NCBI GenBank assembly: GCA_018377235.1
Contig: JAGZZT010000002.1
Location: 62,001-126,000 of the forward strand
From: Clostridium sp.
GTDB lineage: Bacteria; Bacillota; Clostridia; Lachnospirales; Lachnospiraceae
Direction: 5' to 3'
Length of the DNA: 64,000 nt
Shown: one piece after another, positions 42,880-51,706 of the stretch
Numbering within the stretch: position 1 is the first letter of the stretch
How the letters are laid out: every line of letters begins with the position of its first letter
Notes under the pieces: model-generated
What the model saw: only the letters and a program-made list of their open reading frames with translations
Told to the model about the DNA's origin: nothing
Databases searched by the model: none
Made by a program: the position numbers and the translations under genes

Positions 42880-42917
42880 AACGCCTGAGAGACCAAACAA
42901 AATGTCTCTCAGGCGTT
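42880..42917. terminator. Bidirectional terminator between convergent operons
   Basis: AACGCCTGAGAGAC pairs with GTCTCTCAGGCGTT (14 bp, 10-nt loop). On the minus strand it is followed by TTTAAGTTTC. It closes the permease operon and probably the dehydrogenase gene. Confidence 0.85.
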
Positions 42918-42935
42918 CTGAGCGTCAGTGTAAGC

Positions 42936-43943
42936 CTACATAAACCACCCCTGGGTCATGTTGAAAAGAATTCCTACTGCTAAAATCCCCACTGTACACA
43001 CAAAAGCGAACAGCCACAGAAGCTTTTTCTTCACCGCCTTGCCAAGCATAATCATAGACGGAAGACTCAGCGTTGTGACAGCCATCATAAAGCTCAGCAC
43101 AGTTCCCAGCTGCGCCCCCTTTGCCAGCAGGCTTTCCGCAATGGGAATCGTTCCGAAAATATCAGCGTACATGGGAGCGCCTGCCGCTACCGCCAACAGC
43201 ACGCCCAACGGATTTTCTTCTCCCAGAAGGTTCTGAATCCAGGTTTCAGGAATCCAGTTGTGGATGACGGCTCCCACAGCTACTCCTGCCAAAATATAAG
43301 GAAATACCTTTTTCAGGGTGTCTTCTGCCTGAGCCCTGGCATAGAGCAGACGATCCTTTACTGTCAGCTCCGGCGCAGCCAAATCGACAGTTCCGGCATT
43401 TCTGATAAAATCCTCCACATATTCCTCCATATGAAGCTTCTCAATCAGCGTTCCGCCTGCTGTCGCTATAACCAGGCCCAATATTACGTAAAAGACTGCA
43501 ATTTTCACTCCGAAAATGCTGGTGAGAAGTACCAGACTTCCCAAATCTACCATAGGAGAAGAAATTAAGAAAGAAAATGTCACTCCAAGCGGCAGACCAG
43601 CGCTTGTAAACCCCATAAACAGCGGAATCGATGAGCAGGAACAAAACGGCGTCACCGTCCCTAACAGAGCCGCCGCCAGATTGGCCCCGATTCCGTGAAA
43701 CCGCCCTAATATTTTCCTGCTTCGCTCAGGCGGAAAATAGCTCTGAATATAAGAAATTATAAAAATCATCACGCACAGCAGCACTGTAATCTTTATCACA
43801 TCATAGATGAAAAACTGAACACTTCCTCCTATGCGGGATTCCAGATCCATTCCCAGAAAGGACAGCACTTTTCCTACAGCTTCCTTCAGCCACTGCATTC
43901 CCAGAAGCTGATTTTGAATCCATCCTCCAACTGTTGTTATCAT
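42936..43943 (-). CDS. DUF318/ArsP-like permease
   Basis: A 335-aa membrane protein with about 8-9 TM segments. The signature GTVTPFCSCSSIPLFMGF near residue 95 carries the three cysteines shared by ArsP-type and related metal(loid) efflux permeases, followed by ISSPMVDLGSL. A second half has GAPMYADIFGTIPIAESL. In its operon with ArsR, CobW and a TM0996-like thioredoxin, it probably exports a thiol-reactive metal or (methyl)arsenical. The permease follows the thioredoxin gene by 19 nt. Confidence 0.85.
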   Translation of the reverse strand: MITTVGGWIQNQLLGMQWLKEAVGKVLSFLGMDLESRIGGSVQFFIYDVIKITVLLCVMIFIISYIQSYFPPERSRKILGRFHGIGANLAAALLGTVTPFCSCSSIPLFMGFTSAGLPLGVTFSFLISSPMVDLGSLVLLTSIFGVKIAVFYVILGLVIATAGGTLIEKLHMEEYVEDFIRNAGTVDLAAPELTVKDRLLYARAQAEDTLKKVFPYILAGVAVGAVIHNWIPETWIQNLLGEENPLGVLLAVAAGAPMYADIFGTIPIAESLLAKGAQLGTVLSFMMAVTTLSLPSMIMLGKAVKKKLLWLFAFVCTVGILAVGILFNMTQGWFM

Positions 43944-43962
43944 ACTTACGCTTTCCTCCTGC

Positions 43963-44199
43963 TTAAAAGGACTTTAATATCCTGATAATTTCATCCTTTT
44001 TAGCTGTTCTCCCTGCCACAGCCAGCTTTCCATTTACCATCAGAGACGGGGCTGTCATAACTCCCAGTTTTACAATCTCAATTAAATCTTCCACTTTTTC
44101 AATCTCTGCCTCGATTCCTGTCTCCTCTACCGCTTCTTTTACAGAATCGTACAGCCGTCCGCAGGTCTCGCATCCCGCTCCGATTACTTTAATGTTCAT
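43963..44199 (-). CDS. Small thioredoxin-fold protein (TM0996/MTH895 family)
   Basis: A 78-aa protein with the redox motif GAGCETCGRLYD near the N-terminus and TAPSLMVNGKLAVAGR near residue 50, where the cis-Pro lies. This family commonly accompanies DUF318/ArsP-like permeases. It may reduce or deliver the thiol-bound substrate to the permease. The start is preceded by GGGAG. Confidence 0.9.
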   Translation of the reverse strand: MNIKVIGAGCETCGRLYDSVKEAVEETGIEAEIEKVEDLIEIVKLGVMTAPSLMVNGKLAVAGRTAKKDEIIRILKSF

Positions 44200-44261
44200 C
44201 CTGATCTCCCTCTTTTTTTTTGCCCTGCGCTTCCTTTTTATGACAGGTTCTATCTCTTCTT

Positions 44262-45206
44262 TTAATTTCTCAGCTTCATTTCTGTCCCTACCTGAGTCTC
44301 CCAGGCATTAAAAATTTTTTTGATAACCATCGGGCCGATTTTGGAGATAAACACCAGTTGAGACAGAGCTTTTTCCTCTTCCTCTGCCTTTTTATAGTCA
44401 ATCAGAGATCCCACTACATCTACCTGAGTCCAGCCTGTCTCCTTCAGCCTGCAGAAGCCCTTCACCCGATGTACGTCAGAAGAAATTCCCCTGAGGAACT
44501 GATCCAGACAGTCTTTTTCTACTTCTCCCTCATACTCCATAAAAATAGATTTCGGCTTTGTTTCTATTGAATTGGTCGTCTCCTCCGATTCTGTCCACCG
44601 GCCTTCTGACAGCCCCTGGGTTAAAAGGGATTCTTCCAGCTCTCCTTTTACGCTTGTCAGAATCCTGCAGTCAGGGTTGATTTCTCTGATTTTTTCACGA
44701 ACCTGCGATATCTGAACTGAATCTGTTAAATCTGTCTTGGTCATCACAGCCAGACTGCAGTGCTTTAACTGGCGGTACGCTGACTCCTCATCCTTCACCT
44801 GCTCTAAAAAGTTTACGGCATCCACAAAGCAGATCACTCCTCTTAAATCATACTCATAGCCTGAAACAACCTTGGCCGCCTCCAGAATTTCCATTACATT
44901 GGACGGATCTCCCCACCCGGAGCTTTCCACAAAAAGATATTCAAACTGCTTTGCGGCCATCTCGGCTAATGCCTGTACAAAGTTCAGCTTCAGACAAGAG
45001 CAGAAAATGGAACCCCTGTTGATTTCTGTCATCTCAATATCGCCTCTGCGCAGAATGGTTCCATCTACTCCCAGCTTTCCAAACTCATTTTGAATGATTC
45101 CAATTCTGTGATCCTTCAGCTGATCGAGAATCTTTAAAAGTGCCGTTGTTTTTCCTGATCCTAAAAAACCTGTAAGCACATACAGCTTTGTGCGTTCTTT
45201 TTCCAT
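44262..45206 (-). CDS. CobW/G3E-type GTPase (metallochaperone family)
   Basis: A 314-aa G3E GTPase. Walker A GFLGSGKTT near residue 15, Walker B-type FVESSGWGDP, guanine-specificity TKTDL, and a C-terminal CobW_C domain. The cysteine motif that usually reads CxCC is FCSCLK here, with two rather than three cysteines in the core, so metal binding may differ. The start at 45206 has GGAG 9 nt upstream; an earlier ATG at 45224 overlaps the arsR stop. It probably delivers a metal (family: Zn, Co, Ni) in connection with the permease operon; the metal is not determined. Confidence 0.85.
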   Translation of the reverse strand: MEKERTKLYVLTGFLGSGKTTALLKILDQLKDHRIGIIQNEFGKLGVDGTILRRGDIEMTEINRGSIFCSCLKLNFVQALAEMAAKQFEYLFVESSGWGDPSNVMEILEAAKVVSGYEYDLRGVICFVDAVNFLEQVKDEESAYRQLKHCSLAVMTKTDLTDSVQISQVREKIREINPDCRILTSVKGELEESLLTQGLSEGRWTESEETTNSIETKPKSIFMEYEGEVEKDCLDQFLRGISSDVHRVKGFCRLKETGWTQVDVVGSLIDYKKAEEEEKALSQLVFISKIGPMVIKKIFNAWETQVGTEMKLRN

Positions 45207-45220
45207 TTTTTCTCTCCTTC

Positions 45221-45553
45221 TCATTGTGCCGGCTCCTGTTCGTCCCGGCAGCCGCAGTCTGTCAGCCCTGCAAATTCATCCGGAAGCATCAGCTTCCCCA
45301 TCGCCCGGTACATCTCGTTCATCCGTTCCGTATTCAGTGAATAATGGATCCATTTTCCCTCTTTTCGCGGAATAACAAGATCCGCGCTGCACAAAAGCTT
45401 CATATCGTGGGACAGAGTGGGCTGCGTAATATGAAATTCTTCCAGAATTTTGCAGGCGCATAATTCTCCATTAGACAGCATATCCACGATTTTCAGTCGT
45501 TTTGGATCCGACAGCGCCTTAAAAAGCTTTGCATATTTCTCATAATCAATCAA
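45221..45553 (-). CDS. ArsR/SmtB family transcriptional repressor
   Basis: A 110-aa winged-helix repressor: LFKALSDPKRLKIVDML near the N-terminus, the alpha-3 metal-binding motif ELCACKILE (equivalent to ELCVCDL of ArsR), HITQPTLSHDMKLL recognition helix, and a beta-hairpin GKWIHYSLN. Further Cys residues at the C-terminus (DCGC) could be an additional site. Translation starts at a TTG (45551-45553) with GGAGG 8 nt upstream. It heads the operon and would repress it until metal binds. Confidence 0.92.
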   Translation of the reverse strand: MIDYEKYAKLFKALSDPKRLKIVDMLSNGELCACKILEEFHITQPTLSHDMKLLCSADLVIPRKEGKWIHYSLNTERMNEMYRAMGKLMLPDEFAGLTDCGCRDEQEPAQ

Positions 45554-45577
45554 ACCGTCTTCCTCCGCTTTTTCTTC

Positions 45578-45636
45578 AGATAGATATTTTTCTATCTATT
45601 TATCTCTATTATAATCAACATATAGAAAAATGTCAA
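45578..45636 (-). promoter_or_regulatory. Promoter and operator of the arsR operon
   Basis: Minus-strand -35 TTGACA (45631-45636), 17-nt spacer, -10 TATAAT (45608-45613): near-perfect sigma-A promoter. Just downstream lies a dyad, ATAGATAG with CTATCTAT on the other side of an A/T core (45578-45600), as expected for ArsR. A related half-site overlaps the -35. Confidence 0.85.
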
Positions 45637-45659
45637 TCTGTTTGTTAAAAAATAAAATC

Positions 45660-45694
45660 CGCAGCTCCCGCAATAATGGCAGACAACAGCTGCG
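45660..45694 (-). terminator. Terminator of the nadABC-niaR operon
   Basis: CGCAGCT pairs with AGCTGCG over a 21-nt loop. GATTTTATTTTTT follows on the minus strand. It lies about 65 nt past niaR. Confidence 0.75.
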
Positions 45695-45758
45695 TGAACT
45701 GAGCCGAAAACGCAAAACAGAGCCCGCCTCTGCGAACTCTGCTTTGCTCATCTGTCTG

Positions 45759-46313
45759 TCACCGGTCTGCCCCTTCTCCTTCGTCAGGCTCTTCCTGGCT
45801 TTCCACCAGAAACCCTCTCTGGCGGAGCATTTCCTCGACAGCGTCTAAAATTTCCACGCTGTCTGCGCTGACGGTGTGGTAGTGATATCCTGATGTAATA
45901 TTATTCAGAGGGCTGGAGCTTCCGTTTTTAATATCCTCCAGAAAAAGAGCGATCTTCCTCCTTGAGCTGATATTTAATTCCGCCTCCATGCGGCCATAAA
46001 TCCGGTGGCTCACCGCCACATCCTTCACACATCCGCCCAGATCCACAATGGCGTTCAGCTCCTCCTCCATCCTCTCGTTTGTATGGCGCACCTTAAACAC
46101 ACGCTCCACCTGGCTGGAACTATTTAAAATATATCCCCTGTTTGTGGAAATGATGTCATAACCTGCCGCCCGGATCAGAGCGATATCCTGGACAATGACC
46201 TGGCGGCTGACCTGGCAGGACGTTGCCAGACTCCTGGCCGGAACCGGGGACGGGCTCCTCTGAATGATCTTTATAATCTCGTTTCTTCTATCTATTCCAG
46301 TCACCAACTGCAC
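45759..46313 (-). CDS. niaR: NiaR-type NAD biosynthesis repressor (HTH_11 plus 3H domain)
   Basis: A 184-aa protein. The N-terminal HTH_11 domain (RRNEIIKIIQRSP, LATSCQVSRQVIVQDI) is followed by a 3H domain with conserved histidines in KVRHTN, VSHRIYGR and GYHYHTVSAD. NiaR represses de novo NAD genes when nicotinic acid is bound. It is the fourth gene of the nadABC operon, 40 nt after nadC, which supports the assignment and implies autoregulation. Confidence 0.92.
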   Translation of the reverse strand: MQLVTGIDRRNEIIKIIQRSPSPVPARSLATSCQVSRQVIVQDIALIRAAGYDIISTNRGYILNSSSQVERVFKVRHTNERMEEELNAIVDLGGCVKDVAVSHRIYGRMEAELNISSRRKIALFLEDIKNGSSSPLNNITSGYHYHTVSADSVEILDAVEEMLRQRGFLVESQEEPDEGEGADR

Positions 46314-46353
46314 CTCCTGTTTCCATTTCCGGGGCTGTTTTTCCGCCTTCTTT

Positions 46354-47211
46354 CTACTCTGCCGGGTGCAGATGCTTTAAAGAAATATCAAGAATCGGAG
46401 CAGAATGCGTGAGGGCGCCGCTGGAAATATAATCCACGCCGCAGTCAATATAGCGGGCGATATTTTCCTTTGTCACATTTCCGGAGCACTCTGTCTCTGC
46501 CCGGCCATCGATCAGCTGAACCGCCTTCTTCATATCTTCCGGGGACATGTTATCCAGCATAATAATATCAGCTCCCGCCTCCACTGCCTCCTTCACCATA
46601 TCGAGGTTTTCCACCTCTACCTCAATCCGCCGAACAAAGGGCGCGTACTCTTTAGCCATGCGGACTGCGTTGGCTACTCCTCCGGCTGCTCCGATATGAT
46701 TATCTTTCAGCATCACGCCGTCTGACAGGTTGTAGCGATGGTTATGGCCGCCTCCTGTGCGCACGGCATATTTCTCAAAAATACGCATGTTCGGCGTAGT
46801 CTTTCTGGTATCCAGAAGCTTCACCTTGCTTCCCTTTAAAAGCTCTGCCACAGCGTGAGTATAGGTGGCGATTCCGCTCATTCTCTGCAGATAATTTAAT
46901 GCCACTCTCTCGCCGGAGAGAAGCACCCGGATATCCCCTGTCAACTTTCCCATCAGCTGTCCGGCCTTCACCTGGTCTCCGTCTGTACAGAAAAATTCAC
47001 ACTCTGTCTTTGGATCCAGAAGCTCAAACACACGCTTAAACACGTCCAGGCCGGCAATGATTCCGTCTTCCTTGCACAGCAGATCCACAGTTCCCTTCAC
47101 TGCCTTCTTCATTACAGCGTTGGTGCTTACGTCTTCGCTTGATATATCCTCCTTCAGGGCTTCCATAATCAGATGATCTGCCTGAAGCTTCATGGTAATT
47201 GAATTAAACAT
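46354..47211 (-). CDS. nadC: Nicotinate-nucleotide pyrophosphorylase (carboxylating)
   Basis: A 285-aa type II phosphoribosyltransferase that converts quinolinate and PRPP to nicotinate mononucleotide. Motifs: EDISSEDVSTNAV near residue 20, RVALNYLQRMSGIAT near 100, LDTRKTTPNMR, HNHRYNLSDGVMLKDNH near 155, and IDYISSGALTHSAPILD at the end. The start at 47211 has AAAGGAG upstream; another ATG lies 21 nt earlier. It lies 42 nt after nadB. Confidence 0.96.
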   Translation of the reverse strand: MFNSITMKLQADHLIMEALKEDISSEDVSTNAVMKKAVKGTVDLLCKEDGIIAGLDVFKRVFELLDPKTECEFFCTDGDQVKAGQLMGKLTGDIRVLLSGERVALNYLQRMSGIATYTHAVAELLKGSKVKLLDTRKTTPNMRIFEKYAVRTGGGHNHRYNLSDGVMLKDNHIGAAGGVANAVRMAKEYAPFVRRIEVEVENLDMVKEAVEAGADIIMLDNMSPEDMKKAVQLIDGRAETECSGNVTKENIARYIDCGVDYISSGALTHSAPILDISLKHLHPAE

Positions 47212-47253
47212 ACCCCTATCTCCTTTATTCACATGGTTTCCCGTTTCCTGCTG

Positions 47254-48417
47254 TTATCCCAGCTTCTTTTTCATGTCCCCTGCCGCTCTCTTGGCAAATA
47301 CAAGGCTCTCCAGAAGAGAATTGCTGGCCAGGCGGTTGGCTCCGTGGACGCCATTGCAGCTTGTCTCTCCCACCGCGTAAAGGCGATCCATCGTAGTCCG
47401 GCTTTCAGAATCCACCCAGATTCCTCCCATAAAATAGTGCTGTGCCGGAACTACCGGAATCCACTCCCTGGTCACATCGTATCCCTCCTCCAGACACCGC
47501 TGGCAGATATTGGGGAAATGGCTCAAAATCGTTTCCTTGGGAATTGGCTCCAGGGACAGCCACACATGGTCCGTTCCATCCAGCTCCATCTGCTTTCTAA
47601 TGGCCTTGGTCACCACATCCCGTGGGAGAAGCTCGTCCACAAACCGCTCTCCTTTCTTATTGTAGAGAACAGCTCCCTCGCCTCTGACTGACTCAGAAAT
47701 CAGGAATCTCCGTCCCGGCTTTTCTGAATACAGAGTCGTGGGATGAATCTGAACATAATCCAGATGCTCCAGCCGGATTCCATGCTTTTTAGCTACCGTC
47801 AGGGCATCCCCTGTCAGGTGAGGATAATTGGTGGAATGCTTGTACTGTCCGCCGATTCCTCCGCTGGCAAACACCGTAAATGCAGCCCGGATCTCAAGCT
47901 CTTCATCTTTACATCTGGCCGTAATACCTGCGCATCTTCCATTTTCCTCAATGATATCCGTCATCTCGGTAAACTCCCGGATCTCTACATTGGAACGTGT
48001 TCTCACTTCTGCCAGAAGCTTGGAAGTAATTTCCTTTCCTGTAATATCTTCATGATAGAGAATTCTGGGTCTGGAGTGCGCGCCTTCTCTGGTGTAGGCC
48101 AGCTCCCCATTCTCCTTTTCAAACTCTACGCCGAAGCCGATCAGGTCCTCTATAATTTCTCTGGAGCTGCGGATCATAATATCCACAGATTCCTTCCGGT
48201 TCTCATAATGGCCAGCTCTCATAGTATCCTCAAAGTAGCTGTCGTAATCTCCCTCATCTCTCAGAACGCAGATGCCTCCCTGCGCCAGGAATGAGTCGCT
48301 GCTCTCTGCATCAGATTTTGTAATCATGGTAATACGCTGATCCTCTGGCAGGTTCAGCGCCGCAAACAGGCCGGATACTCCGGTTCCTACAATCACTATG
48401 TCTGTCTCTATCTTCAT
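47254..48417 (-). CDS. nadB: L-aspartate oxidase
   Basis: A 387-aa flavoprotein that oxidises L-aspartate to iminoaspartate for quinolinate synthesis. FAD-binding motif DIVIVGTGVSGLFAALNL at the N-terminus, SDSFLAQGGICV near residue 40, HSRPRILYHEDITGKEI, FASGGIGGQYKHSTNYPHLTG near 190, and GGIWVDSESRTTMDRLYAVG near 350. It is shorter than enterobacterial NadB (about 540 aa) because the C-terminal helical domain is absent, a known clostridial form. It is followed by nadC. Confidence 0.95.
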   Translation of the reverse strand: MKIETDIVIVGTGVSGLFAALNLPEDQRITMITKSDAESSDSFLAQGGICVLRDEGDYDSYFEDTMRAGHYENRKESVDIMIRSSREIIEDLIGFGVEFEKENGELAYTREGAHSRPRILYHEDITGKEITSKLLAEVRTRSNVEIREFTEMTDIIEENGRCAGITARCKDEELEIRAAFTVFASGGIGGQYKHSTNYPHLTGDALTVAKKHGIRLEHLDYVQIHPTTLYSEKPGRRFLISESVRGEGAVLYNKKGERFVDELLPRDVVTKAIRKQMELDGTDHVWLSLEPIPKETILSHFPNICQRCLEEGYDVTREWIPVVPAQHYFMGGIWVDSESRTTMDRLYAVGETSCNGVHGANRLASNSLLESLVFAKRAAGDMKKKLG

Positions 48418-48499
48418 ATTTCCTCCTAAGCCCCCTTGCGGGCCGTTCTCACATCTCCATCTGCCTGCCGGAATATACCGGTTCTTATGATGCCTTTTA

Positions 48500-49411
48500 T
48501 TATTGAGCCAGACGGAGCATTTCTTCTAACGGCTTTCCTGCCTCCTTCACCATAGACGGATCTGCCAGAACCTCGTTTTCCCCAGTCTCTAATACGTGGA
48601 GAATTTTTTCCAGGGTAATCAGCTTCATATCGCCGCAGACAGGCTCTGTGGCTGTGAAGTAAAACTTCTTTTCAGGGCAGCGCTTATCTAATTCAAAGCG
48701 GACTCCATTTTCTGTGCAGATGATAAATTCCTTCGCTCTGCTTGCCTGCGCATGAGCAATGATTCCGGAGGTGCTTCCAATGTAGTCAGATTCCCTGCAC
48801 ACGGCCTCTCCACACTCTGGATGAGTCAAGACCTCTGCCTCTGGGTGTTTCTCCTTCAAAGCTTTCAGCTCCTGGAGTTTTAACTCCTCATGAACCGGGC
48901 AGAAGCCCTCGTTAAATACAAAATGCTTCTCCGGCGCCTGCTCTGCCACAAAGCGAGCCAAATTTCTGTCTGGGATAAAGAAAATATTTTTGTTTGGCAG
49001 GGCTTTCACGATTTTCACCGCGTTGGCTGAGGTTACACACACATCTGCATGACGCTTTAACTCTGCAGTGGAATTAATATAGCAGACTACTGCCAGATCG
49101 TCCCAGGTCTCCCGCATTTTTTCAATCGTCTCCACAGAAGCCATATGGGCCATGGCGCAGTCAGCAGCTGCATCTGGAAGAAGCACTGTTTTCTCCGGAT
49201 TCAGGATTTTTACGCTCTCTCCCATAAAAGAAACTCCGCACATTACAATGGTCTGAGCCTTAAGCCCTACTGCCAGCTTGCTCAGGTAAAAGGAATCTCC
49301 AATGTAATCTGCAATCTCCTGTACCTCCGGACGCACATAGTAGTGAGCCAGAATCACTGCATTCTTCTCTTCCTTCAGGCGTTTAATCTCCTCTGCAATA
49401 TCTCTTGTCAT
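48500..49411 (-). CDS. nadA: Quinolinate synthase
   Basis: A 303-aa [4Fe-4S] enzyme that condenses iminoaspartate with dihydroxyacetone phosphate. Features: AVILAHYYVRPEVQEIADY near the N-terminus, MCGVSFMGESVKILNP near residue 80 (first Cys ligand), PDRNLARFV, HPECGEAVC (second) and a third Cys in TATEPVCGDMKLITLEK. The start at 49411 is supported by AAGGAGATAGAT; a longer frame from 49552 runs through the promoter and is not credible. It is the first gene of the nad operon. Confidence 0.96.
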   Translation of the reverse strand: MTRDIAEEIKRLKEEKNAVILAHYYVRPEVQEIADYIGDSFYLSKLAVGLKAQTIVMCGVSFMGESVKILNPEKTVLLPDAAADCAMAHMASVETIEKMRETWDDLAVVCYINSTAELKRHADVCVTSANAVKIVKALPNKNIFFIPDRNLARFVAEQAPEKHFVFNEGFCPVHEELKLQELKALKEKHPEAEVLTHPECGEAVCRESDYIGSTSGIIAHAQASRAKEFIICTENGVRFELDKRCPEKKFYFTATEPVCGDMKLITLEKILHVLETGENEVLADPSMVKEAGKPLEEMLRLAQ

Positions 49412-49523
49412 ATCTATCTCCTTTTTCATCTCTGTAATCTGTTTTCCTGTGCCGCTTTCTCCTGTTCTGAAACTGCTCTGTTTCTCCCAGCTCTCTCTTT
49501 CAATCCCAGGCGCAATTGTGGCT

Positions 49524-49552
49524 ATTATACTACCAGACTTTACATATGACAA
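49524..49552 (-). promoter_or_regulatory. Promoter of the nad operon, possible NiaR operator
   Basis: Minus-strand -35 TTGTCA (49547-49552), 17-nt spacer, -10 TATAAT (49524-49529). The -35 overlaps GACAAGACA, a possible NiaR site, but I could not confirm a full match to the known NiaR box. Confidence 0.7.
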
Positions 49553-49646
49553 GACAGTTATCTATTTTTGATATTTTCTTAACAATTTCTGTCTCCGGAC
49601 AGTTCTCAAAGTATCTCCAATTCTTCTTTCTTCATTTCTTTTCACT

Positions 49647-51251
49647 CTATCTTCCCCCCAGAACCGCTCCCACCGGTATCTGCTCCGCCTCTACGGCCTC
49701 TAAAAAAGCCTGGTCATGCTCCACCAGAAGCATAGTCAGATGATTGCTGCGAATTACCTCCTCAATCTGCATTCTGGAAAATATGTCAATGTAATTGAGC
49801 GGTTCATCCCACACATAGAGGTGAGCCTGATCGCAGAGGCTCCTGGCTAAAAGAACTTTCTTTTTCTGTCCCTCGCTGTACTGCTCCATAGGTTTCTGAA
49901 ACAGTTCCCTCGGAATATCCAGCTTTCTGAGTACCGCAAAAAACAGAGAAGGATCAGCGCCCTGCTTTAAAGCAAACTCTGTCAGATCTCCCGTCAGAAA
50001 AGAGGCATCCTGGGGTACATAGGAAATTTTAAGATCTGACGGCAAGGACAGCTCTCCGCTCAGCCTCTGCAGCCTGTTCCAGGCTTTCATGCCCAAATTT
50101 CCTGTTTTCGCGGCCTCTGAAGCCTTTTCTGTCTCTCTGCAGGCTGTTTTCAGGATTTCCAAAAGGACAGAGGATTTCCCTCCCCCGTTTCCTCCAGTTA
50201 ATGCAATCCGTTTTCCCTGCTCCAGGGCAAAGCTGAGACCATGGCTCTCTTCCCTTTGGGAAACGTCAGACTCTTCCTCTCCCATCTGATAAGAAAGCCT
50301 CAGATTTGAAACGCGGAGCAGCTCCTTTTTCCAGTGAACCAGAGGCAGAATCTTTAACGGCTGTTCCTCCTCCACATCTTTTAAAAGCTGCTTCTTTTCC
50401 TGGATAGCCCGCTCCTGTCTGCGCTCCAGATTTTTCCTTCTCTGCTGCATTTTCCTGGATTTTTCTCCCAGATAGCTCCTGCTTCCGATAAATTTCCCCT
50501 CCACAAAGGCGCCTGTTCCTATTTTCATCCGTTCCGACTGATCCGCCCAGGCGCAGGAAGAAGCTGCAGAAGCCTGAAGACGGCCTATTTCTCTTTTCAG
50601 CTTCTCATTTTCCTGTCTGGAAAAGGCGTCCTGGCGCTCCCTGTTCTCCTGCCAGGAGGAAAAGCTGCCCTGCACAATCTCAATGCTCTCCCGATTCAGA
50701 GCCATCACATGATCAATACATCCATCTAAAAAATTCCTGTCATGGGACACCAGAATAAATCCCTTCTTCCCGTTTAAATACCGGCTGACCAGACGTCTTC
50801 CCTCTGTGTCCAGATGATTAGTGGGCTCGTCAATCAGCAGAAATCTTCCCTCTCTGCAGAACAGGGCTGCCAGAAAAGCCTTAGTCTGTTCTCCTCTGCT
50901 CAGAGTGGAAAAAGGCCTGAACAGAGTCTCCTCCCTAAGCTCCAGCAGATTCATCTCCCTCAGAAGCATCCAGAATTCCCCATCCGGGCAGACCTCATCC
51001 AGAATATCTATGGTATTTTTATCAGGATCGGAAACCGTGTATGGAAAATATTCAAACGGCTCAGAGGATAAAATTTTCCCTCTGTACTCATATTCCCCCA
51101 TGAGAAGCTTTAAAAGCGTCGTCTTTCCTTTTCCATTTCTCCCTACAAGACCCAGCTTCCAGTCCGTATCTATGGAAAACGACATGTCTGTAAACACATC
51201 CTCCCCTCCGTCATAGCGGAAGGATAAATTTTTTGCCTGTATCTGCGCCAT
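49647..51251 (-). CDS. ABC-F ribosome-protection protein, Lsa-like
   Basis: A 534-aa soluble twin-ATPase of the ABC-F family. First domain: Walker A GRNGKGKTT, signature LSRGEQTK, Walker B LLIDEPTNHLD. The interdomain linker (about 190-300) is charged and helical. Second domain: GGNGGGKSS, YSEGQKKK, and VWDEPLNYID. The start AQIQAKNLSFRYDG resembles Lsa-type proteins, which protect ribosomes from lincosamides, streptogramin A and pleuromutilins. Resistance is not proven by sequence. GGAGG precedes the start by 8 nt. Confidence 0.85.
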   Translation of the reverse strand: MAQIQAKNLSFRYDGGEDVFTDMSFSIDTDWKLGLVGRNGKGKTTLLKLLMGEYEYRGKILSSEPFEYFPYTVSDPDKNTIDILDEVCPDGEFWMLLREMNLLELREETLFRPFSTLSRGEQTKAFLAALFCREGRFLLIDEPTNHLDTEGRRLVSRYLNGKKGFILVSHDRNFLDGCIDHVMALNRESIEIVQGSFSSWQENRERQDAFSRQENEKLKREIGRLQASAASSCAWADQSERMKIGTGAFVEGKFIGSRSYLGEKSRKMQQRRKNLERRQERAIQEKKQLLKDVEEEQPLKILPLVHWKKELLRVSNLRLSYQMGEEESDVSQREESHGLSFALEQGKRIALTGGNGGGKSSVLLEILKTACRETEKASEAAKTGNLGMKAWNRLQRLSGELSLPSDLKISYVPQDASFLTGDLTEFALKQGADPSLFFAVLRKLDIPRELFQKPMEQYSEGQKKKVLLARSLCDQAHLYVWDEPLNYIDIFSRMQIEEVIRSNHLTMLLVEHDQAFLEAVEAEQIPVGAVLGGR

Positions 51252-51357
51252 CGCTCATTCCTCCTCTCGGTAATCACGCCGGCAGAGAGGGAAGCTTCGC
51301 TCCTTTTCTGCACTGGCGTCTGGAAGGATGGAACATCCGCTGCAGAGCATTTTTATT

Positions 51358-51416
51358 TCACAGGAAAACTTTCCTGTGATACAAAAAAGGGACGCAGAAA
51401 ATCTTCTGCATCCCTT
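51358..51416 (-). terminator. Leader terminator and second hairpin before the ABC-F gene
   Basis: On the minus strand AAGGGATGCAGAA pairs with TTCTGCGTCCCTT (one mismatch, 4-nt loop) and is followed by TTTTTTG (51383-51416). A second hairpin TCACAGGAAA/TTTCCTGTGA lies just after (51358-51379). Both are upstream of the start codon, pointing to transcription attenuation. Confidence 0.75.
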
Positions 51417-51629
51417 TCATGAATACTGATATTGAGGTCTATACCGCCTGCAAAAGCCTTCCGGCTTACTGTCTCCGGCTTCAGCCCCGCCTGCAATCTC
51501 AAAACAGGCGCCGGAAACAGCGGTTTACCAGCTTCATATGATATTGAATCGACAAAAAGAATTCCGTATTTCTGCTCTGCCAAAAAGCGGACACTGCTGC
51601 CCTGCCTTCCATGCCTTCATTCAATTGAA

Positions 51630-51653
51630 TTATCTGCAGAAATACATCTTCAT
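51630..51653 (-). CDS. Possible 7-residue regulatory upstream ORF (MKMYFCR)
   Basis: A short frame within the leader, preceded by GGGAGATGAAAGG. Short peptides in leaders of ABC-F genes can sense ribosome stalling by antibiotics. This assignment is speculative. Confidence 0.35.
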   Translation of the reverse strand: MKMYFCR

Positions 51654-51706
51654 CCTTTCATCTCCCATCTGTCTATTCTTATGGAACGTCAAATCCATAC
51701 TGTTTC

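Noticed and set aside
51353..51583. 76-codon frame in the ABC-F leader
   Set aside because: TTG start without a ribosome site, runs through the terminator hairpin, no recognisable protein pattern.
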